Assembly (NCBI GenBank): GCA_002377855.1 | Contig: DFQQ01000025.1 | Span: 14,706 to 78,705, forward strand | Direction: 5' to 3' | Length of the DNA stretch: 64,000 nucleotides | Source: Acidovorax delafieldii | GTDB taxonomy: Bacteria > Pseudomonadota > Gammaproteobacteria > Burkholderiales > Burkholderiaceae_C | Made by a program: the position numbers and the translations under genes | The notes under the pieces: model-generated | Databases searched by the model: none | The model's input: only the letters and a program-made list of their open reading frames with translations | Told to the model about the DNA's origin: nothing | Shown: positions 17,235-25,560 of the stretch, one piece after another | Position numbering within the stretch: the first letter of the stretch is position 1 | Layout: every line of letters starts with the position of its first letter

Positions 17235-18158
17235 TCATGCCCCCGCCGACCACCCTTTGGGCAGCCCCGCCAGGGGCGTCATGCCGTACAGCGGCTCGTT
17301 GGGCAGGCCCGCCTGCAGCGCCTCGCGCGCCGCGAGCAGGCGGCCGTAATCCACGCCTGTGGCGATGCCCATGGCCTCGAACATGAAGACCAGGTCTTCC
17401 GTCACCACGTTGCCCGACGCGCCAGGTGCATAGGGGCAACCGCCCAGCCCACCCTGCGAAGCGTCGAACGTGCGCACACCCACGTCGTAGGCGGCCAGGC
17501 AGTTGGCCAGGCCCAGGCCGCGCGTGTTGTGCATGTGGGCCGCCCCGGCCTTGGCGCCCAGCTCGGCGCGCAGGCGCGTGAACAGGCGGCGCACCTGGGC
17601 CGGGTTGGCCATGCCGGTGGTGTCCGACAGGCCCACTTCGTCCACGCCCGCTTCGGCGCACAGCACGGCCAGGCGTATCACGTCGTCTTCTGGCACGTTG
17701 CCCTGCAGCGTGCAGCCAAAAGCGGTGGACAAACCCACCTCGATCAGCGCTTGCGGTGCGGTGTCGGCGCGCTGCTGCACCACGGCCTGCAGCTCTTGCA
17801 CCATGGCGGCGGGCGTTTTGCGCACGTTGGCCAGCGAATGCGCCTCGCTGGCCGACACGGGCAAGGTCACCTTGTGCGCGCCGGCCTGCAGCGCGGCCTC
17901 GGCCCCGCGCAGGTTGGGGGCCAGGGCCATCACGGTGATGTGGGGGTGCCGGGCCACGGCATGGCGCACCACCTCGGCCACATCGGCCATTTGCGGCAGA
18001 AGTTTGGCGGGAACGAAGGAGCCGACTTCGATCTCGCGCAGGCCGGCGGCCACCAGGGCATCGACCCAGGCCAGTTTGTGTGCCGTGGGCATGGTGGCGT
18101 TGATGGACTGCAACCCGTCGCGCGGTCCGACTTCGCTGATGAGTACGCTGGGCTTCAT
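17235..18158 (-). CDS. mvaB: Hydroxymethylglutaryl-CoA lyase
   Basis: A 307-residue HMG-CoA lyase of the HMGL-like TIM-barrel family, which splits HMG-CoA to acetoacetate and acetyl-CoA in leucine breakdown. It starts with the SEVGPRDGLQ active-site segment, carries metal-binding HMHNTRG, and has the signature GGLGGCPYAPGASGN (about residues 236-250) with the catalytic cysteine. The rest of the leucine pathway is not nearby. It lies 15 bases after the PHA-system gene, so the two and the upstream aminopeptidase probably form one transcript. Confidence 0.92.
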   Translation of the reverse strand: MKPSVLISEVGPRDGLQSINATMPTAHKLAWVDALVAAGLREIEVGSFVPAKLLPQMADVAEVVRHAVARHPHITVMALAPNLRGAEAALQAGAHKVTLPVSASEAHSLANVRKTPAAMVQELQAVVQQRADTAPQALIEVGLSTAFGCTLQGNVPEDDVIRLAVLCAEAGVDEVGLSDTTGMANPAQVRRLFTRLRAELGAKAGAAHMHNTRGLGLANCLAAYDVGVRTFDASQGGLGGCPYAPGASGNVVTEDLVFMFEAMGIATGVDYGRLLAAREALQAGLPNEPLYGMTPLAGLPKGWSAGA

Positions 18159-18173
18159 GCGCGTTGCACGCCT

Positions 18174-18482
18174 TCAGGCCACCGTGGGGTTGGGCACGCC
18201 CAGCAGGGCGTCCAGCTGGCTGCCGATTTCGGCCTCAATCCTGTCCTTGAATGCCCCAAACAAAAAACCCAGCTTGGCGTGCATGTCGAACTGGCTGGCG
18301 TCGACCAGCAGGGTGCCGCTCACGCCGGCTCGGCTGAAGTTCAGCGTGTCCTGCAGTTCGCCTTCTTCGTAGGTGCATTCCATGTCGAATTTTTCCTCGG
18401 CCTTGCGGGCCCAGGCGCGTGCCACTTCGCGGGCTTGGGGCAGGCCCAGTTGGTGGTCGCGTTGGATGTGAAGGTCAGGCAC
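18174..18482 (-). CDS. Polyhydroxyalkanoic acid system family protein
   Basis: A 102-residue protein resembling the PHA granule-region family (PHA_gran_rgn), small proteins linked to polyhydroxybutyrate metabolism. It starts with PDLHIQRDHQLGLPQAREVA and ends with a helix-rich GAFKDRIEAEIGSQLDALLG. The start is a GTG at 18482 with AAGGAG in front; the longer open frame upstream is antiphase to the aminopeptidase gene, whose last 8 bases overlap this start. No other PHA genes lie in the window, so the role is inferred from the family. Confidence 0.8.
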   Translation of the reverse strand: MPDLHIQRDHQLGLPQAREVARAWARKAEEKFDMECTYEEGELQDTLNFSRAGVSGTLLVDASQFDMHAKLGFLFGAFKDRIEAEIGSQLDALLGVPNPTVA

Positions 18483-19662
18483 CGGGTTTCTCCTTGGGAT
18501 GGGTGAGCGCCCGCAGGGCATCGTGGCGCTCGGGCAGGGGCTGTTGGGTGAGTTGTCGCACGGCATCATAAAACCGGGGCCAGTCGCGGCCCTCGCGCTC
18601 AAACAGGGCTTCAAAGGCGGGCACCAGCTCATCGTAGGCAGCCTGTGCCGCCAAACTGGCGTTGTTGGCTTTCTCCACCCAGCGGTCATAGCCCGCCACC
18701 TGCGCGGGCGTGGCGGCGGGTGCCGTGGTTTGGCCGGGGGCCGTTTGCAGCCACTGAGCGCGCAGCGCAGCGTACTCGCTGCGGAAACCTTGCATTGCTT
18801 CAATTTTCATAGCGGCCAGCGCTTTATCTGTGGGCGCTGGGCCTTGTTTTTTGTCATAAATTGCCGCCAGCCGCGCACGGGTGGCGCGCGTCAGCGCCTT
18901 GAAGGCGTTGCGCCGGGCCTCGCTGGCCGCAAAGGCTGCGCGCACCTCAGGGGTGCTTTGGGTGGCGAGCCATTGCGCACTGCCCAGCCGCTCTACCGCA
19001 GTGGCAAAAGATTCGTTGAACAGCGTGTCGCCCTGCGCATACACCACCTGGTGTGCCAGTTCATGGAACAGCAGGCGCACAAACTCACCTTCGGGCCAAG
19101 CAATGAAGGTCGACAGCAGCGGGTCGCCTCCGGCCCAGTTCATATAGCCCAACGTGGAGTACGCTGGCACGCCGTACACATCCACTTCCAGACCCTGGCT
19201 GGCCAGCGCCTGCGCCTCAGCCTGGGCGTCGCTTTGGGCAAAGTAGCCCCGGTATCCAATGCAGCCCGTTACCGGAAAGCACCAGGTGTGCAGTGTGAGT
19301 GCGTCAGGCGGTGCTGCCACCACGTTCCATACCGCGGCGGGACGCTTGAGGTCGGCATAGCGGCGGTAGCTGGCGTTGTCGGGCAGGTGCAGTTCAGAAA
19401 CGGCAAATGCCCTCGCGCGCTGGGCCAGCTGCAGGCGCTGGCGCAGCGGTGCTGGGGTGTCTGCACGAGCGATCCAGTCGTCCAGTGGCTGGGCCGCCTG
19501 CATCAGCTGCACATGGCCGTTGACCGACTGCCAGTAGTACCCCAACGTGCTGCGCATGGGGGCGCAGCCGCTGAGCAGCACAAGGCTGCACAGCAGTGCG
19601 AGCAGGGCCTGCGGTGCAGGAGCCGTGCGGGCGGCAATGGGCGTGGAGCGGGGCTGGCGCAT
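18475..19662 (-). CDS. Lipoprotein aminopeptidase (PF10023-type)
   Basis: A 395-residue putative zinc aminopeptidase with a lipoprotein signal (LLALLCSLVLLSGC, lipobox LSGC, Cys about residue 33). The active site is the HELAH motif (about residue 200) followed by NESFATAVE, giving the second glutamate. It is therefore expected in the periplasm, attached to a membrane. Near the C-terminal third, residues encoded by 18794-18860 (KKQGPAPTDKALAAMKIEA) correspond to an in-frame copy of an interspersed repeat. It overlaps the next gene by 8 bases. Confidence 0.83.
   Translation of the reverse strand: MRQPRSTPIAARTAPAPQALLALLCSLVLLSGCAPMRSTLGYYWQSVNGHVQLMQAAQPLDDWIARADTPAPLRQRLQLAQRARAFAVSELHLPDNASYRRYADLKRPAAVWNVVAAPPDALTLHTWCFPVTGCIGYRGYFAQSDAQAEAQALASQGLEVDVYGVPAYSTLGYMNWAGGDPLLSTFIAWPEGEFVRLLFHELAHQVVYAQGDTLFNESFATAVERLGSAQWLATQSTPEVRAAFAASEARRNAFKALTRATRARLAAIYDKKQGPAPTDKALAAMKIEAMQGFRSEYAALRAQWLQTAPGQTTAPAATPAQVAGYDRWVEKANNASLAAQAAYDELVPAFEALFEREGRDWPRFYDAVRQLTQQPLPERHDALRALTHPKEKPGA
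18794..18860. repeat. Interspersed repeat inside the aminopeptidase gene
   Basis: Read on the minus strand, this matches the copy at 41411-41472: both contain AAACA(A/G)GGCC, then GCGC, AAGCGC, a GCTAT and AAAATTGAAGC. Here it is translated in frame within the lipoprotein aminopeptidase. Confidence 0.65.
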
Positions 19663-19753
19663 GGGGCCTTGTGGGTGGCAGCGGTGTCTGGTGGCAGAAG
19701 CCGCATCGTAGCTGTGTCAGCAGCATGGCGCGACCGGTTCCTAGAATGCCCGT

Positions 19754-20449
19754 ATGACCGATTCGACCCCGCCCGACATGGCCGACTCAACCGCCCAGCA
19801 CCCCGGCCCTGCCGCCCTGCCTGAAGGGCTGTTTGCCGACAACACGGGGTGCCCGCGCTGCGGCTGGTGCCAGGCCACGTCTTTGTACCGGCACTACCAC
19901 GACCACGAATGGGGCTTTCCGGTGGCGGACGACCGCCGCCTTTTCGAAAAACTGTGCCTTGAGGGGTTTCAGTCGGGGCTGAGCTGGCTCACCATCCTGA
20001 ACAAGCGCGAAGGGTTTCGCCAGGCATTTGCGAATTTTGATGCCGAGCAGGTCGCCGCGTTCGACCAGGCGGATGTGCAACGCCTGGTGCAGGATGCAGG
20101 CATCGTGCGGCACCGGGGAAAGATCGAGTCCACCATCAACAACGCCCGCCGCGTGCTGGACTTGCGGCGCGAGTTCGGCTCGCTGGCGCATTACGTGTGG
20201 CGCCACGAGCCCGCAGCGGCCGACCGCCCCGAGCGCATGACGCGCGAAGTGGCGCGCACGCTGTCCACCTCGCCCGCGTCCATTGCCCTGTCCAAGGACC
20301 TGAAAAAGCGCGGCTGGAGCTTTGTAGGGCCCACCACCGTGTATGCCTTCATGCAGGCCATGGGCTTGGTGAATGACCACCTCGAAGGCTGCCATGCGCG
20401 CTCCGCGGCCTTGAAGGCGCGTGCCGATTTCGTGGTGCCGCGCAGCTGA
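19754..20449 (+). CDS. tag: DNA-3-methyladenine glycosylase I
   Basis: A 231-residue base-excision enzyme that removes 3-methyladenine from DNA. The Tag family is recognised by the zinc-site cysteines in CPRCGW, the YHDHEWGFPV segment, FEKLCLEGFQSGLSWLTIL and the C-terminal KKRGWSFVGPTTVYAFMQAMGLVNDH. About 30 residues precede the normal family start and are poorly conserved in character, so translation might begin a little downstream (ATG codon for residue 9). It is divergent from the aminopeptidase gene and abuts the convergent MFS gene. Confidence 0.93.
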   Translation: MTDSTPPDMADSTAQHPGPAALPEGLFADNTGCPRCGWCQATSLYRHYHDHEWGFPVADDRRLFEKLCLEGFQSGLSWLTILNKREGFRQAFANFDAEQVAAFDQADVQRLVQDAGIVRHRGKIESTINNARRVLDLRREFGSLAHYVWRHEPAAADRPERMTREVARTLSTSPASIALSKDLKKRGWSFVGPTTVYAFMQAMGLVNDHLEGCHARSAALKARADFVVPRS

Positions 20450-21703
20450 TCAGGGCCGCGCCAGCGGCCGCAACGCCCACAGGGCCGCCAGCGCCGCTAC
20501 ACCCAGCAGTGCCGTCAGCCAAACGGCTGCAGCGCCCACACCGTCGAGGAGCATGCCGAACAGCACGGGGGCAAAAGCCTGTGCCACGCGGGCGGGCACC
20601 ATCATCAGCCCCTGCCGCGCGCCGTAGCCCGCTGGCCCGAACAGCACCAGCGGCAGCGTGCCCTTGGCAATGGTCAGGATGCCATTTCCCGCCCCATGCA
20701 GCACCGTGAACACTGCTGCGGCCGGGGCACCCAGCACCACCAGCAGCGCGGCGCCAACGGGGTGCGCGGCTGCTGCCAACTGCGCCGACAGCAGCGGGTG
20801 CAACCGCCGCAGCAGTCCAAACTCCAGCAGCCGGGCGGCTACCTGGGCCGGCCCCACCAACGCCGCCATGGCCACTGCGGCCTGCAGCGAGGTGCCACTG
20901 GCTTGCAGCAGGCGCGGCAGATGCGCCGCCATGGCCGTGCTGGTGAACCAGGTGACCGCGAACACAAAAGACAGCAGCACTGTGGCGCGCAGGGCGTGCG
21001 ACCCGGGTGGCAAATCGGGCGGCGAGCCGGGCCGATGGATGCCCTGCGTGGGGGGGGCACTGTTCTGGGCTACTTGCGCAGCCTTGGCTGGCCCCGAAGG
21101 CGCTGGGGCCTGCGTGCCAGCCACGTCTTGCGCGGGCGCCTGCACGCCGGGCAGCCATGCGTTGAGCGGCGCCCCCAGCAGCAGATGCAGGGCAGCCCAG
21201 CCCAGGCACGCGCCACGCCAGCCCCATTGCGTCTCCATCCACGCGGACAAGGGCCAGCCCACCGTGCTGGCAAACCCGGCAATCAGCGTGATGCCTGTGA
21301 TGGGGCCGCGCGCTCCGTGGCCGTACAACCGCACCAGCGTGGCAAACGCCGCCTCGTACAAGCCCGACCCCATGGCCACACCCATCAGGACCCAGGCGGC
21401 AAACAGCCCCACGGGGCCTTGGGCCAGCGCCATGCCAGCCAGGGCTGCGGCGAAAAGCACGTTGGTACCCACCAGCACCGGCCGCCCACCGTGGCGGTCG
21501 ATGGCGTGCCCCGCCGCGGGCCCCAGCAGTGCCGAGACGATGAGCGCCAGAGAAAACGCTGCAAACACCGTGGGCGCGGCCACCCCCAGGTCGCGTGCCA
21601 TGGGCACAGCGAGCATGGCGGGCAGGTAGTAGGACGAGGCCCAGGCCAGGGTCTGTGCAGTGCCCAGACGGGCTACCGTCCAGCGCTGGGAGGTGGTTGC
21701 CAT
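20450..21703 (-). CDS. MFS transporter
   Basis: A 417-residue major facilitator with about twelve hydrophobic helices and a long hydrophilic central loop rich in proline and alanine (about residues 190-235) between the two six-helix halves. The motif GPAAGHAIDRHGGRPVLV in the first half is the usual loop 2-3 signature. It lies 48 bases after arsC in the same direction, so it may be cotranscribed with arsC and phnN, but nothing in the sequence identifies the substrate. Confidence 0.87.
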   Translation of the reverse strand: MATTSQRWTVARLGTAQTLAWASSYYLPAMLAVPMARDLGVAAPTVFAAFSLALIVSALLGPAAGHAIDRHGGRPVLVGTNVLFAAALAGMALAQGPVGLFAAWVLMGVAMGSGLYEAAFATLVRLYGHGARGPITGITLIAGFASTVGWPLSAWMETQWGWRGACLGWAALHLLLGAPLNAWLPGVQAPAQDVAGTQAPAPSGPAKAAQVAQNSAPPTQGIHRPGSPPDLPPGSHALRATVLLSFVFAVTWFTSTAMAAHLPRLLQASGTSLQAAVAMAALVGPAQVAARLLEFGLLRRLHPLLSAQLAAAAHPVGAALLVVLGAPAAAVFTVLHGAGNGILTIAKGTLPLVLFGPAGYGARQGLMMVPARVAQAFAPVLFGMLLDGVGAAAVWLTALLGVAALAALWALRPLARP

Positions 21704-21751
21704 GGCAGTTGTTTGGTGAAGCAGCCCCCCTGCGGATGGGCGCTACTTGGA

Positions 21752-22174
21752 TCAGGCCCGTTGACCCTGTGCGTTGACCACCACTTCGCCATCTTCTTTG
21801 GTGAACGCGCCTTTTTGCGGCGCTGGCAGGATGTCCAGCACCAGCTCGGAAGGCCTGCACAGCCGGGTCCCGAGTGGGGTGACGACGATGGGCCGGTTGA
21901 TGAGAATGGGGTGCGCCAGCATGGCGTCGATCAACTGGGCATCGGTCACGCCCGGTGCGCCCAGTTGCAGCTCGGTAAAGAGGGCTTCCTTGGTGCGCAC
22001 GGTGTCGATGACGGGTTTGCCGGTGGCGGCGATCAGCGCCTGCAGCGTGGCACGATCGGGCGGGGTCTGTAGGTACTCGATGACCTGGGGCTCGGCACCG
22101 CTGTTGCGGATCATGGCCAGCGTGTTGCGCGAAGTGCCGCACTTGGGGTTGTGGTAGATGGTGACGTCAGACAT
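21752..22174 (-). CDS. arsC: Arsenate reductase, glutaredoxin type
   Basis: A 140-residue ArsC of the thioredoxin-fold ArsC/Spx family. The catalytic cysteine is Cys12 in YHNPKCGTSRNTL, and the conserved arginines appear in LINRPIVVTPLGTRLCRP. It reduces arsenate to arsenite using glutathione and glutaredoxin. No arsenite efflux or arsR gene is beside it, although an MFS protein gene follows; it lies 69 bases downstream of phnN. Confidence 0.92.
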   Translation of the reverse strand: MSDVTIYHNPKCGTSRNTLAMIRNSGAEPQVIEYLQTPPDRATLQALIAATGKPVIDTVRTKEALFTELQLGAPGVTDAQLIDAMLAHPILINRPIVVTPLGTRLCRPSELVLDILPAPQKGAFTKEDGEVVVNAQGQRA

Positions 22175-22242
22175 GGTGTTTGAAATGTAGGTGAGTGCAG
22201 GCGCTGGCAGGGGCCGAAGTGTGCCACTGCAGGGCTCTGTCG

Positions 22243-22818
22243 CTAAGCAGGCCAGCCCCGTGTCTGTTGCAAGGCTGCCAGCAACTGCTGCCCTGCCGCA
22301 TCCAGTGTGGAGTCGTTATGGATTTCGATGTGGGCTACGCCTGCAGGTTGCTCAAATGCCTGGGCTCGCCGCACACGGGCTTCCACCTCGTCGAGTGTTT
22401 CTCTCCCCCGCGCCAATAGCCGTTCGCGCAGCACCGCCGAGCTGGCCGTGATGTGCACGGGCAGCAGGTGTTCAAAAGTGGCCAGGGCTTGCGGAAGATG
22501 GGCGCGCGAACCGTTGACCAGCACCCAGCGGCCCAGCGCCAGGGGCGCCACCTGGGCGTGGCGCACGCCATAGCCCAGGCCGTTCGCATCCCAATGCATG
22601 GCAAAGGCCCGGTTCGTGCGCAGCGCTGCAAACGTGGCCGGGCACACGCTTTCGTACTGTTCGGTGCCCAGGGCGTTAGATTGTTGCAGCGGGCGGCTGA
22701 TGGTGCGCTGCGCCCAGTGCAGCGGGGTGGACGGGGGCAGGTTCTGGCGCAGCCAGCCCAGCAGGCTGTCCTTGCCCGCGCCCGAGGGGCCCATCACGTA
22801 CACCAGGCGCGCGTTCAC
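22243..22818 (-). CDS. phnN: Ribose 1,5-bisphosphate phosphokinase
   Basis: A 191-residue PhnN, which phosphorylates ribose 1,5-bisphosphate to PRPP at the end of the C-P lyase pathway. A Walker A motif GPSGAGKDS is at residues 10-18, and the fold is guanylate-kinase-like. Its ATG overlaps the stop of the DUF1045 gene (ATGA), and both follow phnF in a leftward operon that faces the phnG operon. Context makes the assignment firm. Confidence 0.93.
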   Translation of the reverse strand: MNARLVYVMGPSGAGKDSLLGWLRQNLPPSTPLHWAQRTISRPLQQSNALGTEQYESVCPATFAALRTNRAFAMHWDANGLGYGVRHAQVAPLALGRWVLVNGSRAHLPQALATFEHLLPVHITASSAVLRERLLARGRETLDEVEARVRRAQAFEQPAGVAHIEIHNDSTLDAAGQQLLAALQQTRGWPA

Positions 22819-23555
22819 TGGCCCAGCTCCAGGTGGTCCAGCAGTACGAAATCAGCGCCGGGCGAGGGCTCGGCGAACAGGGCCAGGTGGTTGAACTGGA
22901 GCGTGGGCAGGTCCGAAAAGAACTGCTGCGCGGCGTCCAGCACCAGGGCCTGCGTGCCTTCATCGACCGACGACAACGGCCCCGTGAGCGACATGTGGAA
23001 GCGGAACTCCTCCAGCACGAAAGGGTAACCCCAGCGCTGCAGCAACTCGTCCTGCCGTGCGTTCAGGCCTGCAGCGCGGCGGCGGGCCATTTCGCTGCTG
23101 GAAAGCGGCGCCGCCAGCGCGTGCAGTTGCGTGACGCATGCGGCCGCAGCGGCCTCAATGGCCGCGTTGGCTGGGTGCGACGGCATGGGCACCAGCGCCA
23201 GGAAGTCCTCCAGGCGCTGCACATGCATGGGCGGCAGGGCGAAGGGTTTGAGGCTGCGCGCTACCTGCTGCACTGCGTGGTGCAGCGCGAGCCAGTCCGA
23301 GCCAGGCGCCAGGGCAAAGGGCGCCTTCAGGGTGCCGTGCCAGCCATAGCGGCGCGGAGCGGCGGTGAGCCGCTGCAGGTCTTCTGGCGCCACACCGTGG
23401 ATGTTCAGCTGTGGCAGGGGCCGCAGCTGCGCCGCGCAACGCCCCAGCCAGTGGCTGCCGGCCAGCCAGCCCAGGGTGCCGGGGCTGGGCGCGTAGTACA
23501 CCGCGTAGCGGTAGGCGGTCGCGGGCGTGTTCGGGGTGCTTGCTTCAGTGTTCAT
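22815..23555 (-). CDS. DUF1045 protein, 2H phosphoesterase-like, phosphonate operon
   Basis: A 246-residue DUF1045 protein, a family found in phosphonate operons. It contains the two HxT/S motifs of the 2H phosphoesterase superfamily, His73-Gly-Thr75 in WHGTLKAPF and His187-Met-Ser189 in FHMSLTGPL. Such enzymes open cyclic phosphodiesters, so this protein could hydrolyse the cyclic ribose phosphate left by C-P lyase, a step done by PhnP in E. coli; phnP is absent here. The ATG at 23555 overlaps the phnF end by 11 bases; a TTG at 23564 is an alternative. Confidence 0.87.
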   Translation of the reverse strand: MNTEASTPNTPATAYRYAVYYAPSPGTLGWLAGSHWLGRCAAQLRPLPQLNIHGVAPEDLQRLTAAPRRYGWHGTLKAPFALAPGSDWLALHHAVQQVARSLKPFALPPMHVQRLEDFLALVPMPSHPANAAIEAAAAACVTQLHALAAPLSSSEMARRRAAGLNARQDELLQRWGYPFVLEEFRFHMSLTGPLSSVDEGTQALVLDAAQQFFSDLPTLQFNHLALFAEPSPGADFVLLDHLELGQ

Positions 23556-24321
23556 CGTGGTCAATGGTCAGTTTCACGCGGTCGCCCGCGAACCAGGCGC
23601 GGGCCCATTCGATCGGGGTTCCGGCGGTGTCCACATTCAGGCTTTCGACCTGCAGCACAGGCCGCGCCGTGGGTTGGCGCAACTGCGCAGCCACCTCGGC
23701 GGTGGGCAGCTCTGCGGTGATGCGGCTCTCGCGGCGGGTGTAGTCGGCCACGCCATGGGCGGCAAAGCCGGCGGTGATGGAGCCTGTTTCGCGCACCACC
23801 TGCGCCAGGTGGGCAAAGCGCGGTAGCGGAAAGTAGCGCTCGCTCAGGTGCAGCGGCTGGCCTTCAGCCTCGCCCATCACGCGCAGCGCCAGCAGCGGGC
23901 TGCGCGCGGGCACCTGCAGTGCGCGTGCCAGCGCGGCGGTGGCGCGCACGGTGTCTTCGCCCAGCACCACCAAGCTACCGCGCAGGCCGGCCTGGGCCAG
24001 GCCCTGCTGGTGGCGCGTGCGCTTGCCCAGCACCAAGTCCACCGCAAAGTCTTCCACATAGGTGCCGCTGCCCTGCGTGATGCGCACCAGCCCCTGGCTG
24101 CACAGACTGGCCAGCGACCGGCGGATGGTGTGGCGGTTTACGCCGAACTGCTCGGCCAGGGCGTGCTCCGAAGGCAGCCGCTCGCCGGGGGCGTAGGTGC
24201 CGCTGCCAATGGCGTCGGCCAGCTCGGTGGCGATGCGTGTCCAGAAGCTGTCGCGTGCCGGGCGCGATGGTGGTGATGCGGCGTGCTGAAGCGAGGTGGA
24301 GGCAAGTGTGTTGGCTGTCAT
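23545..24321 (-). CDS. phnF: Phosphonate metabolism regulator PhnF
   Basis: A 258-residue GntR/HutC-family repressor: winged helix-turn-helix (about residues 28-95, with LPSEHALAEQFGVNRHTIRRSL), then a UTRA ligand-binding domain. It heads the leftward phnF-DUF1045-phnN operon and is divergent from phnG with a 75-base gap carrying a palindromic operator candidate. It probably represses both directions until a phosphonate or a breakdown product is present. The start codon lies within a possible weak Pho box. Confidence 0.93.
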   Translation of the reverse strand: MTANTLASTSLQHAASPPSRPARDSFWTRIATELADAIGSGTYAPGERLPSEHALAEQFGVNRHTIRRSLASLCSQGLVRITQGSGTYVEDFAVDLVLGKRTRHQQGLAQAGLRGSLVVLGEDTVRATAALARALQVPARSPLLALRVMGEAEGQPLHLSERYFPLPRFAHLAQVVRETGSITAGFAAHGVADYTRRESRITAELPTAEVAAQLRQPTARPVLQVESLNVDTAGTPIEWARAWFAGDRVKLTIDHDEH

Positions 24322-24332
24322 GAAACGTACAT
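24315..24332. promoter_or_regulatory. Weak Pho box-like site
   Basis: CTGTCAT-GAAA-CGTACAT has a perfect first half of the Pho box consensus and a 4-of-7 second half. It overlaps the phnF start codon. Low confidence. Confidence 0.25.
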
Positions 24333-24365
24333 GCGCGCTCTTTAAGCTGGCGCCAGTTTTTCAAT

Positions 24366-24377
24366 TTGTCTATACAA
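24366..24377. promoter_or_regulatory. Candidate PhnF operator
   Basis: TTGTCTATACAA is a near-perfect palindrome (TTGT/ACAA arms) of the type bound by HutC/PhnF regulators. It sits 20 bases before phnG in the phnF-phnG gap, and a related sequence occurs before phnC. Confidence 0.6.
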
Positions 24378-24396
24378 CTTTCAGAGTACCACTTTC

Positions 24397-24918
24397 ATGT
24401 TTCAAGCCTTTGACAACCCGGGCCCCGGCAGGCCGTTGCAGCGCGCGCAATGGATAGCGTTGCTGGCCCGCGCACCGCTCGGCCTGCTCGAATCGGCCCT
24501 GCAGGACGACGCCCGTCGCCCCGCCCGCTGGCTACGCGCCCCCGAAACCGCGCTGATGATGGTGCAGGGCCGCGCGGGCGGCACCGGTGAGCGTTTCAAC
24601 CTGGGTGAAGTCACCGTGACCCGCTGCGCCCTGCGGGTGGAGGCGCCCTCCAAGGGTGCCGATGCCGACGATGCCACCGTGGGCGTGGCCTATGTGCTGG
24701 GCCGCTCGCACCGCCAGGTGCAGCTGGCCGCCTTGGCCGATGCCCTGCTGCAAGACCCTGTCCGCCAGCCAGCGCTGGATGCGCAGTTGCTGGAGCCCAT
24801 CCGCAGTCATCTGCGCAACGCCCAGGCCGCGCGCCAAGCCCGTGCCGCTAGCACCAAGGTGGACTTCTTTACCGTGGCGCGGGAAAGCGGCGCAGACACC
24901 GACGAGGACGACGAATGA
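24397..24918 (+). CDS. phnG: C-P lyase subunit PhnG
   Basis: A 173-residue PhnG, one of the core subunits with PhnH, PhnI and PhnJ that form the C-P lyase complex. The family is recognised by RAQWIALLARAP at the N terminus, VTVTRCALRV in the middle and the AYVLGRSHRQVQLAALADALLQ-type segment after it. The complex, with ATP, transfers the phosphonate to ribose. The first gene of an eight-gene rightward operon; its stop overlaps the phnH start (ATGA). Confidence 0.95.
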   Translation: MFQAFDNPGPGRPLQRAQWIALLARAPLGLLESALQDDARRPARWLRAPETALMMVQGRAGGTGERFNLGEVTVTRCALRVEAPSKGADADDATVGVAYVLGRSHRQVQLAALADALLQDPVRQPALDAQLLEPIRSHLRNAQAARQARAASTKVDFFTVARESGADTDEDDE

Positions 24919-25559
24919 ACAGCCCCACCCTCGCGTCCCTGGGCGCTGGCTTCTCCAACGAGGCATTTGGCAGCCAGGCCGTGTTTCGGGCCGTGCTGCA
25001 GGCGCTGTCGCACCCAGGCCGCCGCGTTGCGGTAGCGCATGACGCGCCAACGCCCACCGCCGGGCACGCCGCATCCGCCGCCGCGCTCCTGGCCCTGCTC
25101 GACAGCGACTGCACGCTGTGGCTGTCGCCCCGCCTCGCTGCCAGTGATGCTGCCGCATGGCTGCGGTTCCACACCGGCTGCACGCTGGTCAGCAACGCTG
25201 GCGATGCGCGCTTTGTATGGGTGGGCGAAGGCGATGCCCTGCCCCCGCTCAGTAGCCTGGGGCAAGGCACCGACATCTACCCCGACCAGTCGGCTACCTG
25301 TGTGGTGGATGTGGCGCGCATGGACGACGCTGCGGACAACGCAGGGGCCTGGCGCCTCACCGGCCCGGGCATTCAGCACCACGCCACGCTGAAGGTCGCC
25401 GGTCTGCCCGACGACTTTGAGCAGCAATGGTCCGCCAACCACGGCACGTTTCCCCGTGGGGTGGATGTGCTGTTGGGCACCCCCACCCACATCGTGGGCA
25501 TGCCGCGCACGACGCGCATTTCCACCCACACCGCCGTACTGCACGGCGCAAAGGCTTGA
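24915..25559 (+). CDS. phnH: C-P lyase subunit PhnH
   Basis: A 214-residue PhnH with the N-terminal AVFRAVLQALSHPGRRV and later GTDIYPDQSATCVVDV and LTGPGI segments of the family. PhnH is a structural subunit of the C-P lyase core, binding PhnG and PhnI. It overlaps phnG by four bases and is separated from phnI by one base. Confidence 0.95.
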   Translation: MNSPTLASLGAGFSNEAFGSQAVFRAVLQALSHPGRRVAVAHDAPTPTAGHAASAAALLALLDSDCTLWLSPRLAASDAAAWLRFHTGCTLVSNAGDARFVWVGEGDALPPLSSLGQGTDIYPDQSATCVVDVARMDDAADNAGAWRLTGPGIQHHATLKVAGLPDDFEQQWSANHGTFPRGVDVLLGTPTHIVGMPRTTRISTHTAVLHGAKA

Positions 25560-25560
25560 C

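Noticed and set aside
20349..22142. A 597-codon minus-strand frame overlapping the MFS and arsC genes
   Set aside because: Same strand as the MFS gene but out of frame; composition is Arg/Gly/Ala-rich and no motif is seen.
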